A DNA stretch of 64,000 nucleotides from Flavobacterium frigidarium DSM 17623 (lineage in GTDB: Bacteria > Bacteroidota > Bacteroidia > Flavobacteriales > Flavobacteriaceae), in contig NZ_AUDO01000001.1 in the NCBI RefSeq assembly GCF_000425505.1, positions 372,001-436,000 of the forward strand, in the 5' to 3' direction. The first letter of the stretch is position 1. Each line of letters begins with the position of its first letter. The notes under the pieces are model-generated. The model did not search any database. It saw only the letters and a list, made by a program, of their open reading frames with translations, and was not told the origin of the DNA. This document shows positions 56,439 to 64,000 of this stretch, piece after piece. The position numbers were made by a program, and so were the translations under genes.

Positions 56439-56900
56439 CTAAATATCTTTACCCATACATATACTTGCTGTACGCCCTATATAAGGTTCATAATTGGCAA
56501 TAATAGCATAACCCGACTTACTATACATTTTAATAGCGGACTCCTGCTTATTAAGCGTTTCTAAAATTGATCTTGTAAAATTTAAATCGCTAGCCCAAGA
56601 TTCTAATTCAGATAGCATCATTTGAGCCAAACCATTTCCCCTAAAATCATCAGCAACAAACATGCGTTTAATTTCAATAGTTTTGGCATCTTTTTTCTTA
56701 AAGCAGCTGCAACTTACAGCTATATCATTTTGATATACAATCACAACATTCGGATTGATTTCCAAAATATTATTACCCCAATAATCATTGCCTAAATCAG
56801 GATAAGAAGCCCATAGGCTCGCATCTAAAAGTGCTACTAATTGAGCAAAATCAGGATTCTCTGAAGTGGTTCTTACTATCTCGAAATTATCTTGTACCAC
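56439..56900 (-). CDS. GNAT family N-acetyltransferase
   Basis: This 153-residue protein is a single GNAT domain: beta-strand IEIKRMFVADDFRGNGLAQMMLSELESWA (76-104) with the acetyl-CoA loop R87-G-N-G-L-A, and the SILETLNKQESAIKMYSKSGYAI ending typical of motif B. The substrate, protein or small molecule, cannot be told. It follows mpl with a 3-base gap, and 70 bases separate it from radC, so they are probably co-transcribed. Confidence 0.9.
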   Translation of the reverse strand: MVQDNFEIVRTTSENPDFAQLVALLDASLWASYPDLGNDYWGNNILEINPNVVIVYQNDIAVSCSCFKKKDAKTIEIKRMFVADDFRGNGLAQMMLSELESWASDLNFTRSILETLNKQESAIKMYSKSGYAIIANYEPYIGRTASICMGKDI

Positions 56901-56903
56901 TAC

Positions 56904-58259
56904 TTAAGCTATAATCTTTTTTACTTCGTCAAAATTTAATCCACCGTAATTCCCTGAACTCATTAATAAAAGTGCCGAATTATCAAACTTTAAACCAAAC
57001 AAATATTCTTTAAACTCAGTTGGATTAGTATAAATAATCAAATCTTTTTTATTAAAAGCCGTAGCAATTTGCTCATAGCTTACTTCCTCTAACTGCTTAA
57101 TTTTTACAGCGTCAGGTGAATAGAATACCACAGCTACATCTGCATGTTCAAGAGCTCCTTCATATTCTTTTAAAAATTCAGCGTTCAAGCTACTGTAGGT
57201 ATGCAATTCTAAACAAGCAATTAAGGTACGATTAGGATATTGCTCTTTTACGGCTTTTGTTGTAGCAGCTACTTTACTAGGTGAATGTGCAAAATCTTTA
57301 TAAGCCACTTTCCCATTTCCCTCAGCTATTTTTTCAAGACGCTTCGAAGCGCCTTTAAAACTAGCAATAGCTTCATAGAAATCAGCTTCGTCAACACCCA
57401 TGTTTTGACAAATCCACTTCGCTCCAGCCAAGTTATTCAAATTATGAGCTCCAAAAACTTCAATGGGCATATCGCCTTCTGGAGTCTCCAATAATGTTTT
57501 TCCGTTCTCTACTTTATAAGACGGAGTTGAGTAAGGTAATTTTCTAATTGGGTTTGTTGCTGCTTCAGCAACTCTTTTCACTTCTAAATCGTCTTCATTA
57601 TAAACTAGAATTCCACCATTTGTAATTTTCGAAATAAAAGTTTCAAACTGTGCTACATAATTTTCATAAGTTGGAAAAACATTAATGTGATCCCAAGCAA
57701 TTCCTGAAATTAATGCAATATTAGGTTGGTATAAATGAAATTTTGGTCTCCTATCAATCGGAGATGACAAATACTCGTCCCCTTCCAAAACGATAAAATC
57801 ATTCTCTTCTGTAAGATGAACCATGGTATCAAAACCTTCTAACTGTGCTCCAACCATGTAATCAACAGCTATATCATGATAATGCATCACGTGTAAAATC
57901 ATTGAAGTTATTGTTGTTTTACCATGTGAACCTCCTATTACAACACGCGTTTTATTTTTTGACTGTTCGAATAAAAATTCAGGATATGAATAAATTTTTA
58001 ACCCTAGCTCTTGTGCTTTCAACAGCTCAGGATTATCTGCTTTTGCATGCATTCCTAAAATAACAGCTTCAATATCGGCAGTTATTTTCTCAGGAAACCA
58101 ACCCATTTCTACTGGCAAAAGTCCCTTTTTATCAAGACGCGATTTTGATGGCTCAAAAATAGCATCATCGCTTCCCGTTACTTGGTATCCCTTATTTTTT
58201 AATGCTAAAGCTAGATTATGCATTGCGCTACCTCCAATAGCTATAAAATGAGTTTTCAT
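56904..58259 (-). CDS. mpl: UDP-MurNAc:L-Ala-gamma-D-Glu-meso-DAP ligase (murein peptide recycling)
   Basis: The 451-residue Mur ligase has THFIAIGGSAMHNLALALKNKGYQVTGSD at the N-terminus, the ATP loop GGSHGKTT (109-116), EGDEYLSSPIDRRPKF, WDHINVFPTYENYVAQF, and YKDFAHSPSKVAATTKAVKEQYP in the C-terminal domain. Length and the DEY...RRPKF motif fit Mpl rather than MurC. Mpl re-attaches recovered murein tripeptide to UDP-MurNAc in the cytoplasm. It starts 22 bases after the TPR gene, in the same run. Confidence 0.92.
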   Translation of the reverse strand: MKTHFIAIGGSAMHNLALALKNKGYQVTGSDDAIFEPSKSRLDKKGLLPVEMGWFPEKITADIEAVILGMHAKADNPELLKAQELGLKIYSYPEFLFEQSKNKTRVVIGGSHGKTTITSMILHVMHYHDIAVDYMVGAQLEGFDTMVHLTEENDFIVLEGDEYLSSPIDRRPKFHLYQPNIALISGIAWDHINVFPTYENYVAQFETFISKITNGGILVYNEDDLEVKRVAEAATNPIRKLPYSTPSYKVENGKTLLETPEGDMPIEVFGAHNLNNLAGAKWICQNMGVDEADFYEAIASFKGASKRLEKIAEGNGKVAYKDFAHSPSKVAATTKAVKEQYPNRTLIACLELHTYSSLNAEFLKEYEGALEHADVAVVFYSPDAVKIKQLEEVSYEQIATAFNKKDLIIYTNPTEFKEYLFGLKFDNSALLLMSSGNYGGLNFDEVKKIIA

Positions 58260-58281
58260 ATCGTATTCTTAAATGTTCAAT

Positions 58282-58965
58282 TTATTTTTTTAATTGTTCT
58301 AGTAGTGCGCTAGCCTTTGCAGGTTCGTTCATTTTATTTTTATACAAGTCTGCCAATTTTTTACAACTTTCGGCCGAATTATTACTAGCTACAATTGCTT
58401 TTTTATAAGACACTTCAGCGGCCTTATATCTTTTAAAATACTCCTCGATTCTCCCTCGGGACATATAGCCGTCGACCGGTGAAATAGCCAGCAACTCATT
58501 AGAATATTTTTTAGCTTTAGACTCACTTCCACCCACTATTCCCGGCAACTTTATATAAAGCTCCACTAAGGCCCATCGTGCACCTATGTGTTTTGGATTT
58601 AATTGAATTGCTTTTTCAAATGATTCTTTAATATCATCAAGCATTCCTAATGCTTTAAACTTATTAACCTCTAAAGCATACATTCCGCTCGCTCCTCCAT
58701 ATTTATAATGGTAATTAGATTCGTCTGGTCTTAACCTTTTAAGTTTCTTATAGTATGTAATTGCCTCAGGCCAATTTTTATAATAACCAGCAATATCTCC
58801 TAAATTTTCAATAATATTCAAGTTAGTAGTATTCGACTTGTATAATGTCTCTAACAATGGTTTAGCTTGATCATACTTTTTCTCATCAAAAAACCGCTGG
58901 GCTTTATCATAATTAGTTTGAGCAAAAAGCATGAAAGGAAATAGTAGAAATAATAAGTGTTTCAT
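58282..58965 (-). CDS. Secreted tetratricopeptide-repeat protein
   Basis: The 227-residue protein has a signal peptide (MKHLLFLLFPFMLFAQ) and TPR-like helices: AQRFFDEKKYDQAKPLLETLY, NLGDIAGYYKNWPEAITYYKKLKRLRPDESNYHYKYG, IQLNPKHIGARWALVELYIKLP and YFKRYKAAEVSYKKAIVASNNSAESCKKLADLY. At least four units are visible. No enzyme domain is present. It is probably a periplasmic scaffold; its partner is unknown. It is the first gene of the mpl run and has a -7 box 4 bases before the ATG. Confidence 0.85.
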   Translation of the reverse strand: MKHLLFLLFPFMLFAQTNYDKAQRFFDEKKYDQAKPLLETLYKSNTTNLNIIENLGDIAGYYKNWPEAITYYKKLKRLRPDESNYHYKYGGASGMYALEVNKFKALGMLDDIKESFEKAIQLNPKHIGARWALVELYIKLPGIVGGSESKAKKYSNELLAISPVDGYMSRGRIEEYFKRYKAAEVSYKKAIVASNNSAESCKKLADLYKNKMNEPAKASALLEQLKK

Positions 58966-58969
58966 TTTT

Positions 58970-58977
58970 CAAAAATA
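58970..58977 (-). promoter_or_regulatory. -7 box of the TPR-mpl run, 4 bases before the ATG
   Basis: TATTTTTG on the minus strand (58977-58970) fits TAnnTTTG and is followed by AAAA and the ATG at 58965. A TTG lies 15 bases upstream (58995-58993), slightly closer than usual. Confidence 0.45.
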
Positions 58978-59200
58978 AGAAATTTATACTAGCAAGGAAA
59001 AGTTTATTGACCAACATTGAAAGGAAAAAGTATAATAAATTAGAAATCTTTAAAACACTTTCGCATAACACACACTGCTTAAATTAGCCATTAAAACAGT
59101 ATTACAAACAGTTCGCATTGTGCTACTTCACAAAGTTCTTGCCAATAATATTTAATTAATAATGTTACAAAGCAACTATCTCAGTAATAAATCACCACTT

Positions 59201-60190
59201 ATGAAAATATTTTATGCTATTCAAGCCACAGGAAACGGCCATATTAGTAGGGCGTCACAACTATATCCATACTTACTGAAATACGGTAAAGTCGATTTTT
59301 TTCTCAGTGGTAGTAATGCAACATTAGATATGAATTTTCCAGTTACTTATCGCAGCAAAGGCTGTAGTTTATACTATAGCAAATGCGGCGGACTAGATTA
59401 CTGGAATATAACTAAAAACATTCGGCCCAAACAAATCTATGATGACGCATCTACTTTACCGCTTGATAAATACGATATAGTGATCAATGATTTTGACGCC
59501 ATAACATCACTAGCTTGTAAATTGCAAAAAGTCCCATCAGTTCAGTTTGGACACCAAGCTAGTTTTATATCACAAAAAACCCCAAGACCTATCAAAAAAA
59601 GTATTGTAGGTGAAATGGTTCTCAAGCATTACGCATCTGCACCTCATAATATTGGTCTTCATTTTGAGAATTACGACAGCTTTATTAAACCACCTATTAT
59701 TAAGGACGCAATCGTCGCTGCAAGCCCCAGAGATCTAGAACACATAACTGTATACCTTCCCTCATTCGACAAAGAGTGTATAGAAAAAGCTTTCAGAAAA
59801 TTAAAAAAGATAAAATTTCACTGGTTTCTAGCTGGGACAGTATTCAAACATACTATTGACAACATCACATATTACACTGTGGACCAGCTACAGTTTAATC
59901 AAAGCCTTATAGATTGCCATGGTATCATTACAGGTGGTGGTTTTGAAACTCCTGCAGAGGCATTGTTTCTTGGAAAAAAAGTGCTTTCCATTCCTATCCG
60001 AAATCATTATGAACAAGAATGCAATGCTGCCGCACTTAAAAAAATGGGAGTTCCAGTTATTTATAAAATTGACCAAAACTTTGATCAAATTATCATGAAC
60101 TGGCTCAACTCAGATACAATGTATCCAAAAATTGAAGCCAACAACATTCCAGAAACATTAGACTATCTCTTTAATAATTATACTCGTTAG
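59201..60190 (+). CDS. Glycosyltransferase of the MurG/UGT-like (GT-B) type
   Basis: I start at the ATG at 59201 (MKIFYAIQATGNGHISRASQ), giving 329 residues; an ATG at 59162 would add 13 residues without family support. The N-terminal GNGHxxRA motif is the acceptor-side loop of GT-B enzymes, and the C-terminal part has CHGIITGGGFETPAEALFLGKKVLSIPIRNHYEQECNAAAL, the donor-binding region of the PF13528-type (Glyco_trans_1_3) family. The donor and acceptor are unknown. It stands alone, followed by the third repeat copy. It lies far from the polysaccharide locus at the other end. Confidence 0.88.
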   Translation: MKIFYAIQATGNGHISRASQLYPYLLKYGKVDFFLSGSNATLDMNFPVTYRSKGCSLYYSKCGGLDYWNITKNIRPKQIYDDASTLPLDKYDIVINDFDAITSLACKLQKVPSVQFGHQASFISQKTPRPIKKSIVGEMVLKHYASAPHNIGLHFENYDSFIKPPIIKDAIVAASPRDLEHITVYLPSFDKECIEKAFRKLKKIKFHWFLAGTVFKHTIDNITYYTVDQLQFNQSLIDCHGIITGGGFETPAEALFLGKKVLSIPIRNHYEQECNAAALKKMGVPVIYKIDQNFDQIIMNWLNSDTMYPKIEANNIPETLDYLFNNYTR

Positions 60191-60200
60191 AAATCTATAT

Positions 60201-60309
60201 ATGGGCTGCCCCACCATAATCCCAAAAGGTGTTAGGTGCGTCGGGCTATACATTACAATCTTTTATGAGTAAAAACACATAAAAGGATTTTCATTACTAT
60301 CCCTCATCC
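60201..60309 (-). repeat. Dispersed hairpin repeat, copy 3 (inverted, variant end)
   Basis: Read on the minus strand it has GGGATAGTAATGAAAATCC, then the stem CTTTTATG (60285-60278) / CATAAAAG (60267-60260), then GATTGTAATGTATAGCCCGAC. This matches copy 1 (ATAGCAGTGTAAATCC, stem, GATTGCAACGTATAGC) closely, with a different stem sequence. Beyond that it continues as CGCACCTAACACC... to GGGGCAGCCC instead of the GGAATAGCTTC end of copies 1 and 2. Confidence 0.65.
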
Positions 60310-60392
60310 AAAAATAGAGACCCAATCCACAACCAGACTACGCTTTCGTAAAGAACTTTATTATTTTTTATTAAATTAGTAAAAAATTAAAA

Positions 60393-60854
60393 ATGAAAAC
60401 ATTAGACGAATGGTTTGAAGAATATGGAGTAAGTCACAAGAATATTACCAATAAAAAAATACACTATATCTGTGTTCCTCTAATATTTTTCTCAGTAGTA
60501 GGTTTATTTATGAGTATCCCTAATCAGTCATTGTTAGCGCTTGCCGCTATTCACCCTCTATTTGCAAATTGGGCATTTATTGTTATATTATTTGTGTTGT
60601 TTTTTTACTATAGACTTTCATTTACCATGGGATTAAAAATGACATTGTTTACTACCTTTTGTTTAATAGGTAATTACTTAATTGATCAAACAGTTCCCTT
60701 ACTCTGGTTTTCTGTTGCAGTCTTTGCTATTGGCTGGATAGGACAATTTTATGGACACAAAATAGAGGGTCAAAAACCCTCATTCATCAAGGACCTCCAA
60801 TTTTTACTTATTGGGCCAGCATGGGTAATCGATTCAGTACTAAAAATTAGTTAA
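60393..60854 (+). CDS. Mpo1-like (DUF962) integral membrane protein
   Basis: The 153-residue protein has about four membrane helices. It carries the family metal-binding pattern: YGVSHKNITNKKIHYICVP with H15, N20 and H24, then an internal histidine (H54 in AAIHPLFANW), and GQFYGHKIEGQKPSF with H122, E125 and P129. Yeast Mpo1 of this family is an Fe(II)-dependent dioxygenase in 2-hydroxy fatty acid oxidation. All expected ligands are present, so a similar lipid role is plausible; it is not proven in bacteria. It lies alone between the third repeat copy and the Kbp-like gene. Confidence 0.88.
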   Translation: MKTLDEWFEEYGVSHKNITNKKIHYICVPLIFFSVVGLFMSIPNQSLLALAAIHPLFANWAFIVILFVLFFYYRLSFTMGLKMTLFTTFCLIGNYLIDQTVPLLWFSVAVFAIGWIGQFYGHKIEGQKPSFIKDLQFLLIGPAWVIDSVLKIS

Positions 60855-60954
60855 CAATTCCTTCTGAAAATTTCACAAAACTTTAAAACTGTGAACACTT
60901 TTAAATCTAAAAAATTCGGTAACTTGTTCTGTATTAACCAAAATAAATAAAAAC

Positions 60955-61413
60955 ATGGGACTACTATCATTTATAAAAGAAGCTGGAACAAAATTATTTG
61001 GCAAAAAAGAAGAAGAGGCAGCTGTGGCTGAGAAAGAAACTTTAAAAGCTAGTGCACTTTTAAATCACGTGCAATCAATGAAATTGCCTTTTAAAAGTTT
61101 AAAGATATATCTTCAAGGAGGAACTGTTACCTTGAAAGGAGAAGTAGACAAACAAGTAGATGCAGAAAAAATTGCCTTAGCAGTGGGAAATATTGAAGGC
61201 GTATCTGAAGTTGACAATCAAATGGATGTTGCAGTAAAAGAACCAGAAGCGAGATACCATACGGTAGAATCTGGCGACTGGCTATCTAAAATTGCAAAAA
61301 AATATTATGGTGATGCAAATAAGTACAATCTAATTTTTGAGGCAAACAAGCCAATGCTCTCTGATCCAGATAAAATTTACCCTGGTCAAGTATTGAGAAT
61401 ACCCAATGAATAA
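60955..61413 (+). CDS. kbp: BON-LysM protein, Kbp (YgaU)-like
   Basis: The 152-residue protein has the same layout and length as E. coli Kbp (YgaU, 149 residues). It has the start MGLLSFIKEAGTKLFGKK, a BON domain (about 25-95, with GGTVTLKGEVDKQVDAEKIALAVGNIEGVSEVDNQM), and a LysM domain (about 99-150, HTVESGDWLSKIAKKYYGD and ANKPMLSDPDKIYPGQVLRIP). No signal peptide is visible, so it is cytoplasmic like Kbp, which binds K+ in E. coli. A perfect hairpin terminator follows. The K+-binding function is inferred from similarity. Confidence 0.92.
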   Translation: MGLLSFIKEAGTKLFGKKEEEAAVAEKETLKASALLNHVQSMKLPFKSLKIYLQGGTVTLKGEVDKQVDAEKIALAVGNIEGVSEVDNQMDVAVKEPEARYHTVESGDWLSKIAKKYYGDANKYNLIFEANKPMLSDPDKIYPGQVLRIPNE

Positions 61414-61430
61414 ATTGTGTATAATTAAAC

Positions 61431-61468
61431 AAAAAAATCCGTTTCAAAAATTTGAAACGGATTTTTTT
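61431..61468 (+). terminator. Terminator of the Kbp-like gene
   Basis: ATCCGTTTCAAA (61437-61448) pairs perfectly with TTTGAAACGGAT (61451-61462) and is flanked by A7 and T7, so it could work in both directions. Confidence 0.92.
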
Positions 61469-61606
61469 GTTTACCACTCAGTCGTCAAGCAAATACTTAA
61501 GCATTAATTTAGTATTGTAAGATAACTATTCAAAAAAGACAAGGTTTTTCCAAAATATTTGCAATAAATTCACAGTCCTAAGCTTATAGCTTTTAAACTC
61601 CCATTT

Positions 61607-64000
61607 ATGAAAAAAATTTTACTATTAGTATTGTTAAGTTCTTTATCAGTTTTTAGTCAGCAATATGACAAAAGATGGAAGAAAGTAATTGAAAACGAAA
61701 ATGCCGGTAAATTTAAATCGGCAAATGCTATCGTAGAAAAAATTTATAACAAAGCGAGTCGGCAGCAAGACGAAGCTCAGTTAATTAAATGTTTCTTTTA
61801 TCAATCCAAATACAGCCAAGTAATAGACGAAAATGCGCAATCAAAGATAATTGATAACTTAAAAATAAAAATTGATCACGCTACCATCCCTACAAAAGCC
61901 CTTTTAAATGTGATTTATGCAAAAATTTTAAATCAGTATTATGTTAAAAACGGCTATATCATTAGAAATAGAACCAATACAACTGTTGAGAATGATGATT
62001 TTCTTACGTGGACTAAGTTAGATTTTGAAACGCACATTGAAGAAGCACTTACAGAATCTTTAGAAAACGAAACTATTTTAAAGCAAACACGCTTATCAAA
62101 ATACGATATACTATTTGATTATACTGAGGCTATTATATTCGAAACACAAACCCTACTCGACTATATTTTAAAAGAGAATATAACTTTATATACTTCTAAA
62201 ATTAATTATTGGCAAATTAAAGAGGATGACTTCATACCCTATCATGACATTTTATACGGCAGTAGCACTAACTTTTGTAATTTAAAACTAGATTTTATTA
62301 CCAATGAAAATTTAAACAAGACACTATCATTATATCAAAAACAGGAACTCAATAGCACCAGTAGCGATTTGAAATGGCAACGTTTCCTATTTGTAAAAAC
62401 ACATATACTACCATCAGAGATGGACTGGCTTTCTATTTTAGAAAATTTACAAAAAACAGTGGATTCTAAAGTTGTAAAACAAAAAATAAAGTTTGAAAAA
62501 GCAAAAAGTTACATTAAACAAGCTTCTAAAGATGCACATCCAGACTACAATATTAAAGCTTCGGAAGTTTTAGATAGCATCATTACCCTTAACGATCGTT
62601 CTGACGTTTATAAAAGAGCCATTCAAAGTAAGCATGAATTGGAATTAAAATCAGTAAGTATTAATTTTGAAAAATACACCTACCCCAAACAAAATTCAAG
62701 AGCATATATTACGTATAAAAATATAGATAGCCTGCGCATTAGTTTTTATGAAATAAATCAGCGCGATAGCAATCTTTTTGCATATAACTACCATTCACGA
62801 GATAGTGTATTAAATGATCTTATTGTAAATCGCATGCCAATAGCATCAAAGAACTATCAATTAAAAAACCCAAAAACTTACTTTGAATACACCACCGAAG
62901 TAATCTTACCACAATTAGAATTAGGAACTTATCTTGTTTTTTTCGAAAGCGAAAACGATATTAAAAATACCAAAGCTTTTGGTTATGAGACAATAACAGC
63001 TACTAATTTCTCAATTATTGCATCTGCAAATAGCAACATACAGGAATTTCAGATAGTAGATAGACATACAGGGATACCAATCGAAGGAGCTAAAATTCTA
63101 ACCGATAAATTCATTGCTACTACTGATAAAGAGGGAAAAGCATATAATTCTAAAGAATATGATCGATTAACACCTTATTTAACGATCATAAAAGAAAAAG
63201 ATACTTTAAATCTAAATAACAGTTTTATCAATGTTGTTACACCTTATCCCGAAAAACAAAAAGCTAAAGCTAAAGTTGAAATTTACTTAGACCGAGCGAT
63301 ATACAGGCCAGGACAAACAATTTATTTTAAAGGGATCGCATTTCAAAAAAAACAAGGTAAATCTGCTGTTGTTCCTTTTACCTCTTTTAAAGTTACAATT
63401 AACGATCCAAATAACAACACTATAAATGAGGTTGATTTAGTTACAAACGAATTCGGATCATTCTCAGGAGAATATATTTTGCCTAAATCTGGTTTAGTAG
63501 GAGGTTTCAAAATTGAAGTTGAACAAGCTGACCACTATGAAAATGACCTTCAATACAATTCCAAGTTAGAGAAACATTCTTTTTGGGATGAAGTTGATTT
63601 TGAGAATTCCTTTAACTTTTTTACTGTCGAAGAATATAAGAGACCCAAATTTGAAATTACCTTCAATCCCACAAATGAGACTTACACAGTGAACGACGAA
63701 ATAACTATAACGGGAGTTACAAATTCTTTTACCGGTTCTGCTGTATCCAATGCTGTTGTAAAATACAGTGTAAGACAAGAAACTTATAACTCTAAATCTG
63801 GTACAAACTATGAATGGTCTAGTGGAAAATCACAGATAGTATTAGAAGCCGAAACGAAGACAGATGATACAGGAAAATTCAACATTCAATTTATAGCCAA
63901 ACCTGATCTCGACGCAAAAAAAGAAGATTTGCCTATATTTAGCTACCGTTTAACTCTTCAGATTACTGACAACAACGGTGAAACACAAACATTGAACCAA
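61607..64000 (+). CDS. Large secreted MG2-domain (alpha-2-macroglobulin-like) protein, 5' part
   Basis: From the ATG at 61607 the frame stays open for 798 codons to the window end. It begins with a signal peptide (MKKILLLVLLSSLSVFSQ). About 350 residues of helical sequence follow (with WKKVIENENAGKFKSANAIVEKIY at the start). Then come beta-sandwich units: a carboxypeptidase-regulatory-like part (IVDRHTGIPIEGAKILTDKF, about 484-503) and an MG2-type domain (KVEIYLDRAIYRPGQTIYFKGI, about 556-577). The family in Bacteroidota runs to about 2,000 residues and resembles the bacterial alpha-2-macroglobulins that trap proteases. Whether the thioester motif CxEQ is present cannot be seen, since the C-terminal part is missing. 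Confidence 0.88.
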   Translation, partial: MKKILLLVLLSSLSVFSQQYDKRWKKVIENENAGKFKSANAIVEKIYNKASRQQDEAQLIKCFFYQSKYSQVIDENAQSKIIDNLKIKIDHATIPTKALLNVIYAKILNQYYVKNGYIIRNRTNTTVENDDFLTWTKLDFETHIEEALTESLENETILKQTRLSKYDILFDYTEAIIFETQTLLDYILKENITLYTSKINYWQIKEDDFIPYHDILYGSSTNFCNLKLDFITNENLNKTLSLYQKQELNSTSSDLKWQRFLFVKTHILPSEMDWLSILENLQKTVDSKVVKQKIKFEKAKSYIKQASKDAHPDYNIKASEVLDSIITLNDRSDVYKRAIQSKHELELKSVSINFEKYTYPKQNSRAYITYKNIDSLRISFYEINQRDSNLFAYNYHSRDSVLNDLIVNRMPIASKNYQLKNPKTYFEYTTEVILPQLELGTYLVFFESENDIKNTKAFGYETITATNFSIIASANSNIQEFQIVDRHTGIPIEGAKILTDKFIATTDKEGKAYNSKEYDRLTPYLTIIKEKDTLNLNNSFINVVTPYPEKQKAKAKVEIYLDRAIYRPGQTIYFKGIAFQKKQGKSAVVPFTSFKVTINDPNNNTINEVDLVTNEFGSFSGEYILPKSGLVGGFKIEVEQADHYENDLQYNSKLEKHSFWDEVDFENSFNFFTVEEYKRPKFEITFNPTNETYTVNDEITITGVTNSFTGSAVSNAVVKYSVRQETYNSKSGTNYEWSSGKSQIVLEAETKTDDTGKFNIQFIAKPDLDAKKEDLPIFSYRLTLQITDNNGETQTLNQ

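Overview
The window looks like a chromosomal segment from a member of Flavobacteriaceae (phylum Bacteroidota), most likely a Flavobacterium or close relative. The evidence is an AT-rich sequence, two SusC/SusD outer-membrane pairs, an UpxY-type NusG paralogue in a polysaccharide cluster, promoters of the Bacteroidota type (TTTG, about 19-20 bases, TAnnTTTG), no obvious Shine-Dalgarno sequences in front of the starts I inspected, and the arrangement rplQ, carA, eno, gltA. I saw no tRNA or rRNA gene, insertion sequence, phage gene or CRISPR array.

Region 1 (1-12,700, all minus strand) is part of a surface polysaccharide locus in two apparent transcription units. The upstream unit begins near 12,640 and encodes a UDP-GlcNAc C4-epimerase (WbpP/TviC type), a UDP-glucose dehydrogenase of the long animal-like type, an UpxY-like antiterminator, a UDP-GlcNAc C6-dehydrogenase (TviB type) and a mannose-1-phosphate guanylyltransferase. 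The downstream unit begins near 7,040 and encodes a Wza-like exporter with six SLBB-like repeats, a Wzz-like chain-length protein, an ATP-grasp ligase, a NeuD/PglD-like acyltransferase, a WecE-type sugar aminotransferase and the start of a flippase cut by the window edge. Together they predict uronic acid, GDP-mannose and 4-amino-4,6-dideoxyhexose precursors feeding a Wzx/Wzy-type pathway.

Region 2 (12,700-22,600) is housekeeping: recR, a sodium:solute symporter, a CoA-binding protein, a MarC family protein, an arginine-deiminase-like protein with the citrulline hydrolase CtlX, gltA, eno and carA. Region 3 (22,586-39,850) is the combined str-S10-spc-alpha ribosomal supercluster from rpsL to rplQ on the minus strand. 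A second promoter lies between rpsJ and rplC, and a strong terminator follows rplQ.

Region 4 (39,850-51,860, plus strand) holds two SusC/SusD pairs separated by rlmB. Each susC is preceded by a long gene-free AT-rich stretch and by the same promoter-like block at exactly the same distance from its ATG. Region 5 (51,870-64,000) has a rhomboid protease, rarA, a six-gene minus-strand run (TPR protein, mpl, GNAT acetyltransferase, radC, yjjG, unknown secreted protein), a glycosyltransferase, an Mpo1-like membrane protein, a Kbp-like BON-LysM protein and the first 798 codons of a large MG2-domain protein that runs off the end.

The most interesting signals are not in the genes. There is a dispersed repeat (three copies) with conserved ends and a hairpin whose sequence changes while its pairing is kept. 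Four genes have a -7 promoter box only 4-5 bases before the ATG, suggesting leaderless messages. The two susC genes share a promoter block. Several terminators are fused to the next promoter. I found no clearly undescribed multi-gene system; most genes are recognisable family members.
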